NCBI GenBank assembly: GCA_038125725.1
Contig: JAYPEK010000067.1
Location: 1 to 17,969, forward strand
DNA from: TMED8 sp038125725
GTDB lineage: Bacteria; Pseudomonadota; Alphaproteobacteria; Rhodospirillales; Casp-alpha2
Length of the DNA: 17,969 bases
Direction of reading: 5' to 3'
A model generated the notes under the pieces. The model saw only the letters and a program-made list of their open reading frames with translations. It ran no database searches and was not told the DNA's origin. The number at the start of each line of letters is the position of its first letter. Position 1 is the first letter of the stretch. Position numbers and translations under genes: made by a program. This document shows positions 1 to 8,398 of the stretch, one piece after another.

Positions 1-1762
1 GCAGGGCGTTGACGATCTTCATCTTCTGCTCCGGCGTGGCGCGGGCGAAGACGCGGACCCCGTCGCGCAGCTTGCCGACCAGTTGCCGCTCGCTCAGCTT
101 CGCCAGGTCCTGGCCGGTGAGCGTCGCCTGGCCGGGCGCCACGGCGGCGTCGATCATGCCGGCCTGGCGGGCGATGGCCTCGGCGGTGACGGGGTGGTCG
201 CCGGTGATCATGATGGTGCCGATGCCGGCGGTGTGGCATTGCGCGACGGCGCCTGGCACCTCCGGCCGGATCGGGTCTTCGAGACCGAGGAACCCGGCCA
301 GTTCGAGGTCGTGCTCCGCCGCCCCCTGGTCGTCGACGGCCTCGCCATCCGCGAGGCGGCGCGCGGCGACGGCAATGACCCGGAAGCCGTCGGCGGCCAG
401 CGCCTCGACCTTGGCATCGGCGCCGCTGAGCGCGGCCTCGTCCGCGGCCAGCAGCGGGCGAAGCGATTCCCAAGCCCCCTTGACCGCAAAGGCCGGCGCG
501 CCGCCGATGTTCGCGACGGCGGCGGCGCGGCGTTTCTCCACGTCGAACGGAAAGCGCGTCGTTTGCGCATCGAGGACGGCCTGGGAATCCTTCCCGGCGT
601 CGCGGTAGGCGACGGCCACGGCCTCGTCCAACGGGTCGCCGCTCCAGCCGCCCTCGACCACGTCCAGGTCACAGGCGGCAAGCGCCGCTTCCATCAGGTT
701 CCATTGGCTCGAGGTCTCGGGTTCGGCGCGGGTCACCGACAGGCGGTTCATGGTCAGCGTGCCGGTCTTGTCGGTGCAGATGACGTGCACCGCGCCCAAG
801 GCCTCGACGGCGTTCAGGCTTTTCACCAGGACGTTGCGCCGGGCCATGCGCAGGCTGCCCATGGCCAGCGAAAGCGTGAAGGTCGGCAGCAGGCCCTCCG
901 GCACGTTGGCGACGATGATGCCCATCATGAACACCAGGTTGACCCAGAGCGAACGGCCGGTGGCGACGCCGTAGACGAAGAAGGTCAGGCCCATGGCGAC
1001 CGCGATGACGGTCAGCACCCGGACCATGTGCGCGGTCTCGCGCTCCAGCGGCGAGACGGTGCGCTGGATGTCGCGCGACAGCATGGCAATGCGCCCGAAC
1101 TGCGAGCGGAACCCGGTGGCGAAGACAACGCCGCGCCCCGATCCGCGCAGGATGGCGCAGCCGGCGAAGGCCAGATTGTTGCTTTCGGTCAGTTCCCTGT
1201 CGACCGCATCGGCGGTGAGCGAGATGGGGATCGATTCGCCCGTCAGCGGCGCGTTGTTGACCATCAGATCGCGGCACTCAACCAGGCGCACGTCGGCCGG
1301 CACCCGGTCGCCTTCGCGCAGTACGATGACGTCGCCGGGGACCAATTCCTCGGCCGGCACCTCGGCTTCCTCGCCGGCGCGCACCGCCATCACGCGCTGC
1401 GGCAGGAACTTCTTCAATTCCTCCATGGCGCGCTCGGCGCGGTATTCCTGGAAGAAGCTGAACAGCGCATTGAGGATGGAAACGCCAAGCAGCGCGAACC
1501 CCAGGATGTCCATCGACTCGCCCGGTTGCAGATAATGCGCGACGAAGCAGATAGCGGCGGAGATATTCAGCAGGATGGTGAAGAAATTGGTGAACTGCCG
1601 GCCGAGACTCTTCAGCCACCAGAGCTTGTTCGGCGCCTCCAGGGTGTTGCGGCCGAGCTCCTGCAACCGCCCCTCCACCTCGGCCCGCTTCAGGCCATCC
1701 GCGCGGCTGTCCAGGTAGGTAAAGACGTCTTCGGTGGGGAGGTTTTGAATGCTACCGGCCAT
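1..1762 (-). CDS. P2-type cation-transporting P-type ATPase (C-terminal part outside window)
   Basis: This is an ATP-driven cation pump of the inner membrane; 587 N-terminal residues are visible and the frame is open at the left edge. A cation-ATPase N-terminal domain leads into hydrophobic M1/M2 segments (about residues 52-100). The actuator domain has LTGES at 173-177. M3/M4 carry the ion-site motif VPEGL, with Glu289. The phosphorylation motif DKTGTLT begins at Asp331. The nucleotide domain has KGA around Lys428, and the hinge motif TGD is at 520-522 (TGDHP). The NVPEGLL and DKTGTLT context resembles P2 pumps (Ca2+ or Na+/K+ type), not heavy-metal P1B pumps: no CPC motif and no N-terminal metal domain are seen. 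The ion cannot be assigned because M5-M6 are missing. The ATG at 1762 follows a GGGGCGGGG stretch and overlaps the end of the upstream universal stress gene by 11 bases, so the two are probably co-transcribed and translationally coupled. Confidence 0.9.
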   Translation of the reverse strand, partial: MAGSIQNLPTEDVFTYLDSRADGLKRAEVEGRLQELGRNTLEAPNKLWWLKSLGRQFTNFFTILLNISAAICFVAHYLQPGESMDILGFALLGVSILNALFSFFQEYRAERAMEELKKFLPQRVMAVRAGEEAEVPAEELVPGDVIVLREGDRVPADVRLVECRDLMVNNAPLTGESIPISLTADAVDRELTESNNLAFAGCAILRGSGRGVVFATGFRSQFGRIAMLSRDIQRTVSPLERETAHMVRVLTVIAVAMGLTFFVYGVATGRSLWVNLVFMMGIIVANVPEGLLPTFTLSLAMGSLRMARRNVLVKSLNAVEALGAVHVICTDKTGTLTMNRLSVTRAEPETSSQWNLMEAALAACDLDVVEGGWSGDPLDEAVAVAYRDAGKDSQAVLDAQTTRFPFDVEKRRAAAVANIGGAPAFAVKGAWESLRPLLAADEAALSGADAKVEALAADGFRVIAVAARRLADGEAVDDQGAAEHDLELAGFLGLEDPIRPEVPGAVAQCHTAGIGTIMITGDHPVTAEAIARQAGMIDAAVAPGQATLTGQDLAKLSERQLVGKLRDGVRVFARATPEQKMKIVNAL

Positions 1763-2606
1763 TGTGCACCCCGCCCCGGTAGATGGCGACATCCGACGCC
1801 CCGTCACGCAGCAAAGTCTCGAACGGGTCGCCGTAGCGGAAGCCTTTTTCGAGGCTGCTGCGGGCGGCCTCGATGCAGATCAGGTCGGCATGCTGCTGCG
1901 CGCCGTCGATGATGGCTTCGCGCGCCCAGTCGTCGGAGATGCGCACCGCCGTTTCCAGGCTGACGCCCTGCAGGACGGGATCAGCGCGCAGGTTGTCCTC
2001 GATCTCACGCAGGTAGGCCGTGGCCTGCAACCGGAGCGCCTCGGCGTTGGGTGCCTGCAACCGGCGCAGCTTCGGCGCCGGCAGTTCGACCACGTGCAGC
2101 AGCCTGAGCTCCTTCAGGTAGTTGGCCATCAGTTCCAGCACCTTGATGGCGGCGCGGTGGCCCGGCTTGTGGCCGGCGACCGGCATCAGCAGGCGGCGCA
2201 CGACGCCAAGCCCGCCCGGCTGCACCACGCGGAAGGCGACCACGTCGAAGCTGGTGTCGCGCAGCAGCTGCCAGGTGACGGTATCTTCCAGGAACCCGCG
2301 CCGGCCGCCGCGCACGCGCACGCCGCAGACCATCAGGGCCGTCGGGTCTTCGCCCACGTGATCGATCAGGCCACCGACGACCCCGTCGCGCATCGGGCAG
2401 ATCTCGACCTCGGCGGCGACACCGGCCTTCTCGGCGATGATGCCGATGTTGGCCAGCTTGTCGGAAAGCTGGGCGGTCGGGAACTCCGCCGTCTCCACAT
2501 GCAGGATACGGAGCTTGCGGTCGGGGTGACCGGCGGCCAAGCGCACGGCGTAATGTGCGACCCAGTCGGCGTTGGTGGATCCGTCGTAGGCCAGACAGAC
2601 TGACAT
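1752..2606 (-). CDS. UspA-family universal stress protein, tandem domain
   Basis: This 284-residue cytoplasmic protein is about twice the length of a single Usp domain. The N-terminal half begins with the typical first strand (VCLAYDGSTNAD, residues 3-14). The second half contains another alpha/beta unit and ends with a Usp-like tail, ADLICIEAARS followed by a last strand DVAIYRG. The classic ATP-binding GxxG-9x-GS pattern is not clear in either half, so nucleotide binding is uncertain. The ATG at 2606 has a GAGGGAGA ribosome site just upstream. The gene overlaps the P-type ATPase start by 11 bases, and an FNR/FixK-type box lies 61 bases upstream. In proteobacteria such Usp proteins are often induced by oxygen limitation or energy stress; a role linked to the ATPase is inferred from the arrangement. 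Confidence 0.85.
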   Translation of the reverse strand: MSVCLAYDGSTNADWVAHYAVRLAAGHPDRKLRILHVETAEFPTAQLSDKLANIGIIAEKAGVAAEVEICPMRDGVVGGLIDHVGEDPTALMVCGVRVRGGRRGFLEDTVTWQLLRDTSFDVVAFRVVQPGGLGVVRRLLMPVAGHKPGHRAAIKVLELMANYLKELRLLHVVELPAPKLRRLQAPNAEALRLQATAYLREIEDNLRADPVLQGVSLETAVRISDDWAREAIIDGAQQHADLICIEAARSSLEKGFRYGDPFETLLRDGASDVAIYRGGVHNGR

Positions 2607-2666
2607 GAGAAGTCTCCCTCGTTCGGGATGACGATGTCAGCTTAGGCCAGTTGGCGGGGATCGGCC

Positions 2667-2680
2667 TTGATTTGGCTCAA
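2667..2680 (-). promoter_or_regulatory. FNR/FixK-type box upstream of uspA
   Basis: On the minus strand the site reads TTGAG-CCAA-ATCAA, matching 9 of 10 conserved positions of the FNR-family consensus TTGAT-N4-ATCAA. If transcription starts near 2632, the box is centred at -41.5, the usual class II activator position. A weak -10-like TAAGCT then falls at 2644-2639, exactly where it would be needed. The box sits just upstream of uspA in the short gap after the DUF302 gene. Regulation by an FNR, FixK or ANR protein is inferred. Confidence 0.55.
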
Positions 2681-2689
2681 TTTAGGGCG

Positions 2690-3076
2690 TCAGAGCCCTT
2701 CGATCACCTGCTTCAGGAGGCTCTGCACCTCACCCGCGATGGCGCCCAAATCGGCGTTGTCGATAGCCTGCATGGAGGCTAGCGGATCGACGGCCGAGAC
2801 CTCGATTTCGCCGGACGGCAACTGCTGCACGACGACGTTGCAGGGCAGCATGGTGCCGATCTTGTTTTCCGCCTGCAGAGCCTTGTGGGCGAAGCCCGGA
2901 TTGCAGGCGCCAAGAATGGTATAGGGCTGGAAATCGGCGCCGATCTTGGCTTTCAGGGTGGCTTTCACGTCGATGGTGGTGAGCACGCCGAAGCCCTTTT
3001 CCTTCAAGGCCTCGGTGACCTTGGCGATGGCGGCGTCGAAATCGCCGGAAAGCGTGGTGGTGAAATGGTAGCTCAT
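2690..3076 (-). CDS. DUF302 family protein
   Basis: This small soluble protein of 128 residues has no signal peptide or membrane segment. It shows the hallmark DUF302 layout: an N-terminal strand and helix with a KGFGVLTTIDV region (27-37), GACNP with Cys58 and Pro60, a helix with HKAL, and the MLPCNVVV motif with Cys79. The biochemical function of the family is not established. The ATG at 3076 has a GGAG ribosome site. The gene starts only 34 bases after gatB ends and could be read from the gat promoter; alternatively it belongs with the downstream usp and ATPase genes. The family call is strong; the role is unknown. Confidence 0.85.
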   Translation of the reverse strand: MSYHFTTTLSGDFDAAIAKVTEALKEKGFGVLTTIDVKATLKAKIGADFQPYTILGACNPGFAHKALQAENKIGTMLPCNVVVQQLPSGEIEVSAVDPLASMQAIDNADLGAIAGEVQSLLKQVIEGL

Positions 3077-3110
3077 GCTGGATTGCTCCGTCTTCGGGTT
3101 GATATCGTCC

Positions 3111-4585
3111 CTACCCCGCCAATTTGTCCCTGAGCAGTTGGTTGACCATCTGCGGATTGGCCTTGCCCCCCGTCGCCTTCATCACCTGGCCGACGAACCA
3201 GCCGATGGCCTTGTCGTTGCCGGATCGGACCTGGTCCGCCTGCTCGGGATTGGCGGCGATGACCTCGTCGACGGCGGCTTCGATGGCGCCGGTGTCGGTG
3301 ATCTGCTTCAGGCCCTTTTCCTCGACGATGTCGCCGGCGCTCCTGCCGGTTTCGAACATCACGTCGAAGACCTCCTTGGCGATGCGGCTGGAGATGGTGT
3401 CGTCGGCGATCAGGTCCAGAAGCTCGCCCAACTGGCCGGCGGCAATGGAGCTGTCGGCGATGTCCTTGCCGGCGGCATTGAGCGCGCCAAACAGATTTGT
3501 GGTGACCCAGTTGACTGCACTCTTGGCGTCGCGCTGGCCGCGCTTGCCTTCCGGTCCGCCGAGCATCACGGTCTCGAAATAATCGGCGTTCTTCTTCTCC
3601 GCCACCAAGACCCCGGCGTCGTAAGCCGAGAGGCCGTATTCGGAGATGAAACGCTCTTTCTTTTCGTCCGGAAGCTCCGGCAGCGTCGCGGCCAGGGTAT
3701 CGACATATTCCGGCGCCAGGTTCAACGGCAGCAGGTCCGGGTCGGGGAAATAACGGTAGTCGTGCGCGAACTCCTTGGCCCGCATGGAGCGGGTCTCGCC
3801 GCGGGCGGAATCGAACAGCCGCGTTTCCTGCACAACCTCGCCGCCGGTCTCCCAGACCTCGACCTGGCGGGCGGCCTCGACCTCGATGGCCTGCATGACG
3901 AAACGCACGGAATTAACGTTCTTGATCTCGGCGCGGGTGCGCAGTTCCTCGCCCGGATGGCGCACCGAGACGTTGACGTCGGCGCGCATGGAACCTTCCT
4001 CCATGTTGCCGTCGCAGGTGCCGAGATAGCGCAGGATGGCGCGCAGCTTGCGCAAGTAGGCGCCGGCCTCTTCCGGCGAGCGGATGTCGGGCTTGGAGAC
4101 GATCTCCATCAGGCACACCCCGGCGCGGTTCAGGTCGATGAACGAGCGTCTCGGGTCCTGGTCGTGCATGGACTTGCCGGCGTCCTGCTCCATATGCAGG
4201 CGCTCGATGCCGATCTCGGCGGTCTTGCCGCCTTCCAGGTCGAGCAGCACCTTGCCCTCGCCGACGATGGGATGCAGGTACTGGCTGATCTGGTAGCCCT
4301 GCGGCAGGTCGGCGTAGAAGTAGTTCTTGCGCTCGAACACCGAGTGCAGGTTGATCTTGGCCTTGAGGCCCAAGCCGGTCTTCACCGCCTGCTCGATGCA
4401 GTGTTCGTTGATCACCGGCAGCATGCCCGGCATGGCCGCGTCGATGAGCGACACCTGATGGTTTGGCTCGGCGCCGAAGGCGGTGGACGAGCCCGAGAAC
4501 AGCTTCGCTTCCGAAACCACCTGGGCATGGACCTCGAGGCCGACGACGACCTCCCAGTCGCCCGTATCGCCTTGGATGATGTAGC

Positions 4586-4589
<4 letters not shown>
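3111..4589 (-). CDS. gatB: Asp-tRNA(Asn)/Glu-tRNA(Gln) amidotransferase subunit B
   Basis: GatB is the kinase and tRNA-binding subunit of the GatCAB complex, which converts misacylated Glu-tRNA(Gln) or Asp-tRNA(Asn) to the correct amide form in the cytoplasm. At 492 residues it has normal length. The N-terminal cradle domain starts with VVVGLEVHAQV and contains the conserved FYADLPQGYQISQY stretch (about residues 71-84). HDYRYFPDPDLLPL is present mid-protein. The C-terminal GatB/YqeY tRNA-binding region ends with NPQMVNQLLRDKL. The ATG overlaps the gatA stop by four bases (ATGA), showing translational coupling. Its presence suggests the organism makes one or both amide aminoacyl-tRNAs by transamidation. 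Confidence 0.97.
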
Positions 4590-6061
<1,472 letters not shown>

Positions 6062-6064
6062 CGC

Positions 6065-6352
6065 CTACTCCACCACCTTGGGCACGGTATAGAAGTCGCC
6101 CTCCCGGTCCGGCGCGTTGGCCAGGACCTTCTCCGCCACGTCGCCGTCGGTAACCGCGTCGACGCGCTTGGGCAGGGTCATATCGGCCACCGAGGTCATC
6201 GGCTCGACGCCGTCGGTATCGACCTTCGAGAGCTGTTCGACCCAGCCGATGATGTTGTTGAGCTCGCCGGCGAGCGAGTCCAGTTCGTCATCGGCAATGC
6301 GGATGCGGGCCAGAAACGCGATCTTGCGGACGTCTTCTCGGGTCAACGACAT
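6065..6352 (-). CDS. gatC: Asp-tRNA(Asn)/Glu-tRNA(Gln) amidotransferase subunit C
   Basis: GatC is the small stabilising subunit that wraps around GatA and GatB. It has 95 residues, as usual. The N-terminal helix VRKIAFLARIRI (8-19) and the following helix with LNNIIGWVEQL (31-41) are typical. So are the VEPMTSV motif and the C-terminal segment ending near FYTVPKVVE. The gene is first in the gatCAB operon and is divergent from the small coiled-coil membrane protein gene at 6535. Confidence 0.96.
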   Translation of the reverse strand: MSLTREDVRKIAFLARIRIADDELDSLAGELNNIIGWVEQLSKVDTDGVEPMTSVADMTLPKRVDAVTDGDVAEKVLANAPDREGDFYTVPKVVE

Positions 6353-6387
6353 GGGGCACCGGAATTGAGGTTCTTGCGAGCGCGGAA

Positions 6388-6414
6388 ATTATCACCCGTC
6401 CCAAGCCACGGCAA
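6388..6414 (-). promoter_or_regulatory. Candidate gatC promoter
   Basis: On the minus strand a -35-like TTGCCG (6414-6409) is followed after 15 bases by GATAAT (6393-6388), a 5 of 6 match to the -10 consensus, about 36 bases before the gatC ATG. The spacer is short, so this is only a candidate. It is the best sigma-70-like pair in the gap upstream of the operon. Confidence 0.35.
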
Positions 6415-6436
6415 GCATCGCCGGGCCGAGCGGGCG

Positions 6437-6492
6437 CCGGTTCCGGGCTTTTTACGGAAATGTGACCTTATCACTGTCATTCCCGGAACCGG
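6437..6492. repeat. 11-bp inverted repeat enclosing a GTGA-N5-TCAC dyad
   Basis: The arms CCGGTTCCGGG (6437-6447) and CCCGGAACCGG (6482-6492) are exact reverse complements, 34 bases apart. Between them lies a second dyad, GTGACCTTATCAC (6462-6474). Both sit between the divergent gatC and 6535 genes, upstream of both predicted transcription starts. They are therefore more likely DNA-level regulatory sites than an RNA hairpin. No known regulator is assigned. Confidence 0.5.
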
Positions 6493-6502
6493 GGTTTATT
6501 AT
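6474..6502 (+). promoter_or_regulatory. Candidate promoter of the 6535 gene
   Basis: CTGTCA (6474-6479, 4 of 6 to -35) and TATTAT (6497-6502, 5 of 6 to -10) are separated by 17 bases. They lie in a locally AT-rich patch, about 32 bases before the start codon. The -35 box touches the end of the GTGA-N5-TCAC dyad and the spacer contains the right arm of the 11-bp inverted repeat, so occupancy of either site would affect transcription. Confidence 0.45.
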
Positions 6503-6534
6503 ACATTTTTATGAAGTGATATTGGGGGCGGGTT

Positions 6535-6939
6535 ATGTTCAATCGCATTTGCCAGAATCCTATTCAGGGCGCGGCGCTCATCGGCATCTTGGCCGTCATG
6601 GGCTTCTTCACCTATACCGTTTACGGCATTGCCAAGAACCTGGACACCATGACCACGGTCATGGCCGGCGTCGCCGACAACCTCGCGCAGATGGCCCAGA
6701 CCCAGAACGCCATGGCCGACGACATGGCCGACATGCGCGTCTCGATGGCCAAGGTCGGCACCAATATGGCCTCGTCCACCGAACGCATGGCCGAGATGTC
6801 GCAGAGCATGCAGCACATGTCGCGCAACTTCTACGCCATGAACGGCCAGGTCGGGCACCTCGCCTACGACGTCAATCGCGGCACCCGCACCTTCGCCTCG
6901 CCCTTCGGCTTCTTCCAGAACATGATGGGATACCAGTAA
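6535..6939 (+). CDS. Small membrane-anchored Met-core coiled-coil protein, unknown function
   Basis: I do not recognise this 134-residue protein. It has a short N-terminal region with Cys6 and one hydrophobic helix at about residues 12-32. From residue 29 to 113 a strict alternating 3-4 spacing of core residues runs without a break: V29, I32, L36, M39, M43, V46, L50, M53, and so on to V113. Thirteen of the nineteen core positions between 39 and 102 are methionine; the protein has 17 Met in total. The C-terminus is aromatic and hydrophobic (FASPFGFFQNMM, 120-131) and could touch a membrane. A long helix projecting from the membrane and forming an oligomer is inferred. The ATG at 6535 has a strong GGGGGCGGG ribosome site and its own candidate promoter. 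The gene stands alone, convergent with the lyase gene. Resemblance to tails of MCE-type proteins is only general. Confidence 0.75.
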   Translation: MFNRICQNPIQGAALIGILAVMGFFTYTVYGIAKNLDTMTTVMAGVADNLAQMAQTQNAMADDMADMRVSMAKVGTNMASSTERMAEMSQSMQHMSRNFYAMNGQVGHLAYDVNRGTRTFASPFGFFQNMMGYQ

Positions 6940-6970
6940 GGCCCATCCCTTCCCGTTTCCGCCCCCGCCT

Positions 6971-6999
6971 GCCGCCGAAAACGACGAAGAGCCGGCGGC
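6971..6999. terminator. Weak stem-loop between convergent genes
   Basis: GCCGCCG (6971-6977) and CGGCGGC (6993-6999) can pair as a 7-bp GC stem with a 15-base loop in the gap between two converging genes. No T-run follows on either strand, so intrinsic termination is doubtful. Confidence 0.3.
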
Positions 7000-7007
7000 C
7001 TAGCCGC

Positions 7008-8348
7008 TCAGTCCCCCACCACCCGGTCGACGAATTCAGCGCAAAGCCCGGTGTAGGCCGCCGGGTCCAAGAGCGCGTCGATTTCCGCCTCGCTCAGCTT
7101 GGCGGCGATTTCCGGCTCCGCCATCAGCGCCTCTTTCATGCTGCGGCCCTCGACGGCGGCCTGCTGCGAGGCCTGGTAGACGATCTCGTGCGCTTCCTGG
7201 CGGCCGATCACCGGCGCCAACTGCATCATCACCGCCTCCGACAGCATCAGCCCGCCGGTGATGTCCAGGTTGTGGCGCATGTTGTCGGCCCGCACGTTGA
7301 GCCCGCCGATGACGAACGCCACCTTGGTCACCGCCGCGTGGGTCATGCCGTGCAGCCGGGCCACGTATTCGCGCTCCGCCTGCAGGCCGATCTTGTCGCG
7401 CTCGTGCTCGGCGATCAGGTTCTCGAACGCCGGCACCAGGCAGGCCTTGGCCGCCTTGCCCAGCGCCACGATGCCCTCGCAGACCGACGGGTTGCGCTTG
7501 TGCGGCATGGTCGACGAGCCGACCTTGCCGGCCGGCATCGGCTCTTCCACTTCCGCCGTCTCGGTCTTCTGCATGACGTAGACCTCATGCGCGATCTTTC
7601 CCATGGTGCCGGCGATCATCGCCATCACCGAAGCGGCCTCCGCCGTTCTGTCGCGAGCCACGTGCCAGCAGATGGCCGGCATCTCCAGCCCCAGGATTTC
7701 CGTCATCCGCGTCTGCACCTCGATGCCGCGCGCGCCGATCGCCGCGTGCGAGCCAACCGCGCCGCCGAACTGCCCGGCGAACACGCGGCTCCGGGCCTCG
7801 GCCATGCGGTCCTGGTGGCGCTGCACCTCATCCAGCCAGACCGCCACCTTGTAACCGAAAGTGATCGGCTGCGCCTGCTGGCCGTGCGTGCGCCCGGCCA
7901 TGGGCGTGGTGCGGTGCTCGCGCGCCAGGCTGGCCAGGTGCCCGGCGAGCGCCTCCAGATCACGCTCGATGACATCCCAGGCGTCCTTGATCTGCAGGAT
8001 CTGGCCGGTGTCCATGACATCCTGGGTGGTGGCGCCCCAATGCACATAGCCGCCGGCGTCGCCCTCGCATTTCTCCTCCATGGCGCGGACCAGCGGCACG
8101 ATGGGATGCGCGGTGCGGTCCATCTCCGCCTTCATCGCCGCCAGGTCGTAGAGCGCCGCGTCGGCGACGCGCCTGATCTCGTCGGCGGCGGCGACAGGCA
8201 CCATGCCGAGGTCGGCCTCGGCGCGTGCCAGGGCGGCCTCGAAATCCAGCCATTTCTGGACCGTCATGCGGTCGGAGAAAATCTCGCGCGTTTCGACGGT
8301 GGAAAATTGGTCGCGAAACAGCTCGCTGTCCATGACGTGTGCAATCAT
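7008..8348 (-). CDS. Fumarase/aspartase superfamily lyase, adenylosuccinate lyase-like
   Basis: This 446-residue cytoplasmic enzyme is of the superfamily that eliminates fumarate or performs related chemistry as a homotetramer. Conserved regions are GATTQD (105-110), GRTHGQ with His155, and the signature loop GSSTMPHKRNP with the catalytic Ser at 278-279. The signature fits the adenylosuccinate lyase / 3-carboxymuconate cycloisomerase branch. The substrate cannot be set from sequence: there is no purine or protocatechuate gene nearby, and a true housekeeping purB may lie elsewhere. The ATG at 8348 is chosen because AGGGGG lies 9 bases upstream; 8333 is an alternative. The open frame extends upstream to 8735, but that part overlaps the SH3 gene and is not lyase-like. 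The gene follows the SH3-domain gene after 50 bases, probably in one transcript. Confidence 0.85.
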   Translation of the reverse strand: MIAHVMDSELFRDQFSTVETREIFSDRMTVQKWLDFEAALARAEADLGMVPVAAADEIRRVADAALYDLAAMKAEMDRTAHPIVPLVRAMEEKCEGDAGGYVHWGATTQDVMDTGQILQIKDAWDVIERDLEALAGHLASLAREHRTTPMAGRTHGQQAQPITFGYKVAVWLDEVQRHQDRMAEARSRVFAGQFGGAVGSHAAIGARGIEVQTRMTEILGLEMPAICWHVARDRTAEAASVMAMIAGTMGKIAHEVYVMQKTETAEVEEPMPAGKVGSSTMPHKRNPSVCEGIVALGKAAKACLVPAFENLIAEHERDKIGLQAEREYVARLHGMTHAAVTKVAFVIGGLNVRADNMRHNLDITGGLMLSEAVMMQLAPVIGRQEAHEIVYQASQQAAVEGRSMKEALMAEPEIAAKLSEAEIDALLDPAAYTGLCAEFVDRVVGD

Positions 8349-8398
8349 CGAAGAGGTCCCCCTGTCGGTCTGGTCCGGAAGTCGGCCGGCGCCATCAT

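Noticed and set aside
83..1912. Long plus-strand open frame of 609 codons opposite the P-type ATPase
   Set aside because: It mirrors a real gene in GC-rich DNA, is rich in Arg/Gly/His/Ala without any domain, and the minus strand holds clear ATPase motifs.
3099..3112. Second FNR half-site (TTGAT) upstream of the DUF302 gene
   Set aside because: Only one half-site matches; the other arm reads TCCCT.
6461..6475. CRP-type site (TGTGA...TCAC) upstream of the Met-coil gene
   Set aside because: The arms are five bases apart instead of six and the outer A is missing, so it is kept only as an unassigned dyad.
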